Shown here in pieces: positions 58,501-64,000 of a stretch of 64,000 nucleotides of DNA (the stretch's first letter is position 1; each line of letters starts with the position of its first letter). Made by a program: the position numbers and the translations under genes. The stretch is from Azorinus chamasolen (Eukaryota > Mollusca > Bivalvia > Cardiida > Solecurtidae): NCBI GenBank assembly GCA_963576725.1, contig OY755237.1, forward strand, positions 67,467,472-67,531,471, given 5' to 3'. The notes below the pieces were generated by a model that saw nothing but the letters and a program-made list of their open reading frames with translations, was not told the origin of the DNA and made no database searches.

Positions 58501-58868
58501 AAGTTATGCAGAAAGCTCCTATAGGAGCTCTCGGTATTACTTTTAACCTGCATTATCCCTTCGCTTGCTATTCACGTCAATATACCTACCTGTAAATAGT
58601 GAAGACCCAGATGAGACAGCTCCTGCAGGAGCTGTCTCATCAGGGTCTGCACTATTTACAAATTGATTGTGCAACCAGTGCACTCCACAGCAGTTATCGC
58701 CCAGCGAAATACTTGTTCACAGTGAAGATATATGTAATTATACAACAGGACATGGGTAACGAAGGAGAAATGTATTTTAAAATTCAGCAAGAGAAGGGTT
58801 AACATACCAGGCCTTACAGACCCATAATTAGACATCTTTGTGATGGCCACTGAAGACAGATTCTACTG
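58496..58868. mobile_element. family C remnant split by G
   Basis: AGTTATGCAGAAAGCTCCTA, TAGGAGCTCTCGGTATTACT, TTTAACCTGCATTA, G insertion, then ACATACCAGGCCTTACAGAC and GTGATGGCCACTGAAGACAG + ATTCTACTG. The left end is missing. Confidence 0.6.
58553..58802 (+). mobile_element. family G element (250 bp) nested in C
   Basis: TTATCCCTTCGCTTGCTATT ... CAAGAGAAGGGTTAA; 68-bp hairpin 58592-58659 with apex GCTCCTGCAGGAGC. Confidence 0.9.
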
Positions 58869-58920
58869 AATACATTCATTATTTCTAACATGAATAGTCA
58901 CAAGGTTAAGGGGGTAAATA

Positions 58921-59135
58921 CAGTAAAACCCCTCTAATGCGACCACCAAAAAGGGGCATAATTCACAGTGGCAAGGGCAGGTGGTTGCTTAATGCAGGAC
59001 GAAAGTTATGCAGAAAGCTCCTATAGGAGCTTTCTGCATAACTTTCGTCCTGCATTAAGCAACTACCTGCTTATGAAAACAGCCATGTTTGTTTAAGTGG
59101 TCGCATTAAGTGGTCGCATTAGTGGGGTTTTACTG
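58921..59135. mobile_element. family C element
   Basis: CAGTAAAACCCCTCTAATGC ... GGTCGCATTAGTGGGGTTTTACTG, TA on the left. The 95-base palindrome 58976-59070 is almost perfect (apex GCTCCTATAGGAGC). AAGTGGTCGCATT is duplicated in tandem in the right terminal region. Confidence 0.9.
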
Positions 59136-59330
59136 TAAGTATCATTATCAGAAAACGGTTTCGGCTTCTGATTTATCTTTTCATATTTCCGTTTGACCAA
59201 CGTTTATTATCTTTTGTTAAACTATGTGATAACTCAGTTTGAAACAATAAATTATTTATATTTCAATTGTAGTAATGTTAACTCGATATTTCGGATACAC
59301 GTTGAATATACATGTATAGTAGATACAACA

Positions 59331-59403
59331 GGGGAATTAGCTCAAGTGGTAGAGCGCTCGCTTTGCATGTGAGAGGTACCGGGATCGATACCCGGATTCT
59401 CCA
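59331..59403 (+). tRNA. tRNA-Ala(TGC)
   Basis: Only one change from the AGC consensus: A34 to T (loop TTTGCAT). Acceptor and box sequences are consensus. T6 eleven bases downstream. It arose separately from 53433, or that copy gained its extra acceptor change later. It lies on + under the longest reverse open frame of the window, which is therefore spurious. Confidence 0.94.
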
Positions 59404-59650
59404 AACGAATATTTTTTAACGCTTCCAAGTCTCCAGATAAATATTCCAGAAATATAAATAAAATAGATTCTAATAAAAGACAAATAATGAAAGATTGTCC
59501 AACGTTTTGGGGCACCATTTCGAAAATCCTATAGACAATGTACAGCTGTAAATATGTAAAAAGCACCAACAAAACAATTACGTTTTTCACATTACAATGA
59601 AACAGTATCCTTTTAATTCTTTCACCGCCGAAGTTGCCAATGCAGCACGA

Positions 59651-59720
59651 CAAACAGTGTAGCCCAAAGTCAGACGCCACCCTTTCAAGGCGGCGTCTGA
59701 TCAGGAACTTTGCTGTTTGC
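59651..59720. mobile_element. I-type hairpin
   Basis: ACAAACAGTGTAGCCCAAAG ... GAACTTTGCTGTTTGC with stem CAGACGCC / GGCGTCTG and apex ACCCTTTCAAGGCG. Flanks unrecognised. Confidence 0.6.
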
Positions 59721-59775
59721 CTCAACCTCTAGTTCTATGATGTCTGCCAATCATTCCTTTGAATTTTGCATTTAT

Positions 59776-59989
59776 AGTAGAACCTATCTTAAGTGATAAT
59801 CAAAAACAGGTATAATACTGGACCTATAAGACAGGAGGTAGCTTAATGCAGGTCAAAGGTGTTGAATATACTTTGAATATACATGTATAGTATATACAAC
59901 TTTTGCCTTGCATTAAGCAACCACCTGCTTTTTTAAAACTGCTATATTCAATAAATGAATGGGCGCTTATGACAGGACAGGACCTACTG
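59776..59989. mobile_element. family C element (AGAACCT subtype) with replaced apex
   Basis: GTAGAACCTATCTTAAGTGA ... GACAGGACAGGACCTACTG. The outer stem GGTAGCTTAATGCAGGTCAA pairs with TTTGCCTTGCATTAAGC, but the inner stem and apex are replaced by about 40 bases (59861-59900) containing TTGAATATACATGTATAG. Confidence 0.8.
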
Positions 59990-60149
59990 TATTTGTAATA
60001 TTTTATCTAGATTCTCTTCTCTTCTCTTTTATCGAAATGATTTAACAAAAAATTGGGCTTGGTATTATAGTCGACAATTAGAAATTTGGCGTCAAAGAAG
60101 TAAAACGTTTGCAATAAGGTGTTTATTCGATGTTTCAATTGAAATTATG

Positions 60150-60272
60150 TATATGTATGAAATGTATATAACTATGTAACTATGTGACGGTCATCTGTAC
60201 TAACATTGTTTAAATGGCAAAATATATTGTATTGGTCGATTTGCCAATAAACTTTGAAACTTGAAACTTGAT
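60150..60272 (+). mobile_element. possible 3' end of a non-LTR retrotransposon
   Basis: GCCAATAAACTTTGAAAC followed by TTGAAACTTG: a poly(A)-signal-like AATAAA and a short GAAACTT tail, the kind of 3' terminus seen on 5'-truncated LINEs and related SINEs. No reverse-transcriptase coding remains upstream. Confidence 0.4.
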
Positions 60273-60297
60273 ATACATGTACAGTTGTACATGTAAT

Positions 60298-60512
60298 TTA
60301 ACCCTTTCGCTGCCAATGCCGGATCTGTGATTACCTATGCAAACAGTTTGGATACAGATGAGACGCCGAGTAACTCGGCGTCTCATCAGAATCAAAACTG
60401 TTTGTTACTGTTACTATGTTTTTGAAACAAAAATGAAGAAAATCAAAAGAATGAAAATGTGTAACAGACGACAAAGTTAGCAGACGACAGAGTATGGAAG
60501 CGAAAGGTTTAA
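60298..60512 (+). mobile_element. family B2 element (215 bp), complete
   Basis: TTAACCCTTTCGCTGCCAAT ... GTATGGAAGCGAAAGGTTTAA. Hairpin 60339-60405 (centre GACGCCGAGTAACTCGGCGTC), right arm with two GCAGACGACA words. Confidence 0.88.
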
Positions 60513-60616
60513 TAAGTTCATATGTATCCATGTGACATTTACACAATTTATTTACATGTTATTATTACTCACACAGTCATTATTTTAGGCATGCATATTC
60601 ATAAAAATAGAGGTGA

Positions 60617-60845
60617 TTAACCCATTACCTCATAGGCTATTTTTAGATCCAACGACTTTGAATAAATCTACCGAAAAGGAGCATTAACTAGAGAAAGGGA
60701 ATATTTTAGAATTTTGTAGTTTGAAACCATTGTGATAAATAGAGCATTTGCTCCTATAGGAGCAAATGCTCTATTCATCACAATGGTTTCACAAAATGTT
60801 TTATACAGAGTCGTCAAAAGTCGTCAATATCAGGGAATGGGTTAA
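60617..60845 (+). mobile_element. family D element (229 bp), complete
   Basis: TTAACCCATTACCTCATAGG ... AGGGAATGGGTTAA; 68-bp palindrome 60723-60790 with one change. It ends 24 bp before the next tRNA copy. Confidence 0.92.
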
Positions 60846-60869
60846 TGTGTAGTTGCATATGTGACAACT

Positions 60870-60942
60870 GGGGAATTAGCTCAAGTGATAGAGCGCTCGT
60901 TTAGCACGTGAGAGGTACTGGGATCGATACCAGGATTCTCCA
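60870..60942 (+). pseudogene. diverged tRNA-Ala(AGC) copy
   Basis: Full length with AGC and G3-U70, but five substitutions: G18-region GTGATAG, anticodon stem CTCGT and loop end CAC, and T stem CTGGG...CCAGG, which opens one pair and weakens another. Box B is changed from GTACCGGG to GTACTGGG. T5 lies 17 bases downstream. It could be a weak gene; I lean to pseudogene. Confidence 0.6.
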
Positions 60943-61112
60943 AAGTTTATCGTATATAATTTTTATATCAAGCTATCATGTACATATCATATTTCAAAAT
61001 ATTTATACAATTATATACAAAAAGGATATGAACTATAACACAATTTAAAGTATGGCTTGCGACAAGAAGCTTCAATAAATCTTAGTACGTGAGTTGTCAT
61101 AAAAAAAATATT

Positions 61113-61185
61113 TGGAGAATCCGGGTATCGATCCCGGTACCTCTCACATGCTAAGCGAGCGCTCTACCACTTGAGCTAATTCCCC
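61113..61185 (-). tRNA. tRNA-Ala(AGC)
   Basis: Consensus sequence with the duplicated-unit flank on its left (AATTATATACAAAAAGG, GCTTCAATAAATCTTAGTAC). T8 downstream on the minus strand. Confidence 0.95.
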
Positions 61186-61284
61186 ATACAAAAGTTAGGT
61201 CTACATTGTATCAAGTTGACATTTCTTCGGCAAATAGTCACACGTCCTTGTCCACTATAATGGTTTTATTTGCTTGACTTTGCA

Positions 61285-61345
61285 ATCCGGGTATCGATCC
61301 CGAAACCGCTCACATGCTAAGCTCTACCACTTGAGCTAATTCCCC
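61285..61345 (-). pseudogene. tRNA-Ala pseudogene, two deletions
   Basis: Lacks the 3' acceptor strand and six bases of the anticodon stem (GCGAGC), and has changes in the T stem (CGAAACCGC). The D arm and 5' acceptor are intact. Confidence 0.85.
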
Positions 61346-61562
61346 ATTTGTTGATAATTATCGTCTACAGAAATACTGAGACACTTCTACAAAGTGTAGT
61401 TCCAGTTCATCCGATGTGTTGGAATGAAATATCTAATAGGGTAAGCGACTGAGTTTGATCAATACTGCTTGCTAATAAAACCATTTCAATGGACAGGGGA
61501 GGGGCGGGGTTTACTTGCCGAAGAATTCTCAACTTGATACAATGTAGACTTAACGTTTGTAT

Positions 61563-61635
61563 GGGGAATTAGCTCAAGTGGTAGAGCGCTCGCTTAGCAT
61601 GTGAGAGGTACCGGGATCGATACCCGGATTCTCCA
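61563..61635 (+). tRNA. tRNA-Ala(AGC)
   Basis: Consensus sequence. The DNA before it (CTCAACTTGATACAATGTAG, ACTTAACGTTTGTAT) is the complement of the sequence that follows the minus-strand copies, so this copy lies in an inverted duplicate of the unit. T5 downstream. Confidence 0.95.
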
Positions 61636-61796
61636 AATATTTTTATGATAATTCACGCACCAAAATTTATTGAAGCAAACCATAGTTTATATTTGATGTG
61701 TAATATTTCAAATTCTATTTGCATATAAATGTATTTTGAAATATAAGATTTACATGTGGGTTTGATATATTTACATGTACGATAAAAATAAAAAAT

Positions 61797-61854
61797 ATCG
61801 ATCCTGTACCTCTCACATGCTTAGCGAGCGCTCTACTACTTGAGCTAATTCCCC
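61797..61854 (-). pseudogene. tRNA-Ala pseudogene, truncated
   Basis: The 3' acceptor strand and half of the T stem are gone (ATCGATCCTGTACC). U33 in the anticodon loop is A (TAAGCAT), and one D-arm base is changed. Confidence 0.8.
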
Positions 61855-61904
61855 ATTTGTTGATACCGAGGCACTTCTACAAAGTGTGGACCCAGTGTAG
61901 ACCC

Positions 61905-62052
61905 ATTTTAGAAAGTAAAGAAACATATCGGTCAAATTAATTTAGCAAACAGAGCAGACCCTGATCAGACGGCTCCTATAGGAGCCGTCTGATCTGGGTC
62001 TACTCTATTTGCAAATGCATGAAAAGGTGTTTATATGAGGGAAAGGGGTTAA
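61905..62052 (-). mobile_element. family A' element, left-truncated
   Basis: CCATTTTAGAAAGTAAAGAA, intact 68-bp hairpin 61945-62012 (apex GGCTCCTATAGGAGCC), short arm, right end GGGAAAGGGGTTAA. The missing left part is replaced by tRNA-unit DNA. Confidence 0.8.
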
Positions 62053-62059
62053 AATTAAT

Positions 62060-62270
62060 TCAATACACGTTCACTGTAGGCAAATTAATATCTCCAATGG
62101 CAGTTTGGAGGAAAAAGTTTTGTAAATGCTATTTATTCCCCAGTTGTGTCTTATCAGTGCCTAATTTTCATTAGAATAGATTATAACAAAATAGGAACCA
62201 ATTAATCTTGTATATTTCAATAGCAGTATGTAATAGGTGATAGTAGCACCATTCGAAGATTTACGATGTA
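62060..62270. other. no recognised feature
   Basis: About 210 bases between the A' element and the last tRNA remnant; no structure seen. Confidence 0.4.
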
Positions 62271-62274
62271 CCAG

Positions 62275-62334
62275 TGGGAGGCTAGCTCAAGTGGTCGATC
62301 ACCCGAGGTACCAGGATCGCTACCCGGATTCCCA
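62275..62334 (+). pseudogene. tRNA-Ala relic
   Basis: GGGAGGCTAGCTCAAGTGG still shows the D arm and box A, and GGTACCAGGATCGCTACCCG the T arm. The anticodon arm is deleted (GTCGATCACCCGAGG). Confidence 0.75.
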
Positions 62335-62499
62335 GTGATTTAACGTATTTTTTTGTCAGTTTAAATTCAATAATTAAACTTTTAGGCTCAATGTAAGTCC
62401 TTCATTATCTGTTTATCAGAAAAAAACATATAGATGCACTTTATGAAGAACATTTATCTTTGCAATTATGTTTGTAAGGCTTACCCTTAATTGTGTATA

Positions 62500-62704
62500 C
62501 AATACACTCTGTCCAAAGCGGCCATTTATTTATTGCACCTATGAATATTAAAACAACAGGCAGTTGCTTAATGCATGGTAAAAGTAATGCAGAAATATCC
62601 TATTGGAAATTTCTGCATTACTTTTGACCTGCATTAAGCTCTACCACCGACCTTACCAACCCGTTATTGGACCTCTTTTTGAGGGCCGCCTAAGATATGT
62701 TCAG
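62500..62704. mobile_element. family C element, diverged ends
   Basis: ACTCTGTCCAAAGCGGCCAT ... GAGGGCCGCCTAAGATATG. Palindrome 62557-62648 with apex ATCCTATTGGAAAT. Confidence 0.65.
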
Positions 62705-62838
62705 CTGTGTCTACATATTCGGGGACTGATTGCAAGGCTGTACTATCAACGTTATTCAACCATTAGAATTGAATATAACTACTGTTTTAAAATTGTAAAA
62801 ACAAATCTTTTATTATTTTAGATAAATACTATCAGAGT

Positions 62839-62897
62839 ATCAAATAGTTTGGACCCCAGTGTTACTCGGCGTCTCATCTGGATCTAAACTGTTTGCA
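62839..62897 (-). mobile_element. family B hairpin, left inner arm deleted
   Basis: TCAAATAGTTTGGACCC is joined to CAGTGTTACTCGGCGTCTCA and GATCTAAACTGTTTGC. Confidence 0.6.
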
Positions 62898-62924
62898 AAG
62901 GTTATCACGAGTACACGCTGTATA

Positions 62925-63128
62925 CAGTAGAATCTGTCTTAAGCGACCGTCAAAAGAGGTCCGATTATTAGTCTGCAAGACAGGAGGTATGTTAACGCAG
63001 GTCAAGACTAATGCAGAAAGCTCCTATAGGAGATTTCTACTTTACGTTTGCCCTGCATTAAGCAACCATCTGCTTTTCAAGATTCCTAGGTCCAATGAAT
63101 GAATGACCACTTAGGACAGGCTCTAATG
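62925..63128. mobile_element. family C element (AGAACCT subtype, 204 bp)
   Basis: CAGTAGAATCTGTCTTAAGC ... GACCACTTAGGACAGGCTCT. Palindrome from about 62982 to 63074, apex GCTCCTATAGGAGA. Confidence 0.75.
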
Positions 63129-63139
63129 TATGTATTGCA

Positions 63140-63620
63140 CTTTGCGCCCAAATCTCGTATAGGTAAACTACATGTAGGGAGATATACTAATATAATAAGT
63201 ACATATTCACAAAGATCCTTAGGAATAATACATCCATTGGGCAACTTCAGGAGAATAAGTATGTCTGTCTCAATCTGTAGTAAACTACGGATAAAATGTT
63301 CAACCAATGACTCTCAGAATAGTTAATAACATGCATCATCTATATTGTTTTCTACCGCGAGGGTAGTTTTTCATTCAGTGACCGTTATGAGAACAAGGGA
63401 TAATCAAGAATTTTCTTTACAAATTCTCTATTAGGAGCTTTATATAATAATTAATTAAAAATAAATAAAATAATAGATAAACTACAGCGCCGGATGAATA
63501 AGGTCTGCACGCCAATCAATGCCTTGCTACTGACTTATATGTGAAGACATGAGTGTTTGGTCATGGCACCAACTGTAGACTTAGAACTATACTGTTCCAT
63601 GTGCATTTTACAAGTAAAAT
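63140..63620. other. mostly unrecognised
   Basis: No hairpin element. GTTTGGTCATGGCACCAACT at 63555-63574 resembles part of an A long arm, the only homology seen. Confidence 0.4.
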
Positions 63621-63631
63621 ATGTATTAGTG

Positions 63632-63835
63632 TAGTAAAACATCTCTATAACGACCATTAAATTACATCAAGTATTTTATGTTAAAGGCATGTGGATGCTT
63701 AAAGCAAGGTGAAAGTAAAACAGAACGCTCCTATAGGAGCGTTCTGTTTTACTTTCACCTTGCTTTAAGCAATCACCTGCCCAAAATACCAACTAATTAA
63801 CGCAATTTAGTGGTCGTTATAGAGGGGATTTACTG
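63632..63835. mobile_element. family E element (204 bp)
   Basis: TAGTAAAACATCTCTATAAC ... GTTATAGAGGGGATTTACTG. Palindrome 63687-63780 with apex GCTCCTATAGGAGC. Confidence 0.88.
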
Positions 63836-63861
63836 TATAAGCCATTGTTATCAATGAATTC

Positions 63862-63923
63862 AGCAAACTGCAGACCCTGATCAGAGGGCTCATTCGGGAT
63901 CCCTCTGGGTCTACACTGTTTGT
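63862..63923 (-). mobile_element. family K hairpin
   Basis: GCAAACTGCAGACCCTGATC ... GGGTCTACACTGTTTG; stem GAGGGCTC / GGATCCCTC; the right inner arm is partly deleted. Confidence 0.6.
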
Positions 63924-64000
63924 CTTTGTCCTGTTTATGTACACTTGGGCCTAATGCATTAATTTCTAGAAACTATATATAAATTATGTATACGAGTTCA

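Noticed and set aside
59342..59725. Longest open frame, 127 codons on the minus strand
   Set aside because: It runs through an I-type hairpin at its start and ends inside the tRNA-Ala gene at 59331-59403 read backwards. No recognisable domain and no splice context.
2545..62012. The hairpins as rho-independent terminators or miRNA genes
   Set aside because: There is no adjacent transcription unit and no following T run in most copies. The stems could yield small RNAs if transcribed, but nothing here shows transcription, so I do not call them ncRNA.
251..63923. CRISPR-like array of palindromic repeats
   Set aside because: Repeats are dispersed, in several families and both orientations, with their own terminal repeats and TTAA or TA borders, in a eukaryotic context. 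Spacing is irregular and no cas genes are present.

Overview
The window looks like intergenic or intronic DNA from an animal nuclear genome. It is AT-rich, has no open reading frame longer than 127 codons, and has no bacterial gene organisation. It carries eukaryotic tRNA genes with no encoded CCA, simple-sequence and poly-G tracts, minisatellites, a tRNA-headed SINE and a very high density of short non-autonomous DNA transposons. The frequent TACATGTA words and repeats of this style suggest a lophotrochozoan, most likely a mollusc such as a bivalve. That is an inference from style; I recognise no species. I found no protein-coding gene I can defend. The only gene-like hint is a promoter-like block with a possible first exon at the left edge.

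Nearly everything else is palindromic mini-transposons, and two target classes can be read directly. (1) TTAA-bounded families have ends of the type TTAACCC...GGGTTAA, as expected of piggyBac-like MITEs. A, B, G, I, J and K have a central hairpin flanked by one short and one long arm. D is also TTAA-bounded but has an unrelated hairpin. (2) TA-bounded families have ends beginning CAGTAAAACC or CAGTTGAAC, as expected of pogo/Tigger or mariner-like MITEs. C and E carry a 94-bp central palindrome, and H and two further elements belong to this class. F, L, N and O are other foldback elements. For A, B, G, I, J and K, strand + in the list means the short arm is on the left. The elements are heavily nested: TTAA elements sit inside C elements, TA elements sit inside A elements, and others share a single TTAA end to end.

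Region by region: 1-13.8 kb is a dense mosaic of hairpin elements plus a 44-bp minisatellite at 7.7-8.05 kb. 13.8-15.8 kb holds three tRNA-Ala(AGC) genes on the minus strand. 15.8-48 kb is mosaic again, with a GCGTCTGAC minisatellite at 21.2-21.9 kb and a GA microsatellite at 27.75 kb. 48-62.3 kb is a tRNA-Ala cluster on both strands with 15 full-length copies (three visibly damaged, two with anticodon TGC) and three decayed ones. It is partly arranged in duplicated units, with a 1.2-kb foldback element (N) inside. 62.3-64 kb returns to hairpin elements.

The most unusual signal is a design shared by hairpins whose arms are otherwise unrelated. Families of both target classes have the apex GCTCCTATAGGAGC. 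The TTAA families keep a 67-68 bp hairpin, and A, B, G and J usually have one unpaired position about 18 bp from the base. Several copies have paired substitutions in both arms. Some copies look broken and repaired exactly at the apex, with filler copied from nearby DNA, chimeric joins or arm-symmetric derivatives.
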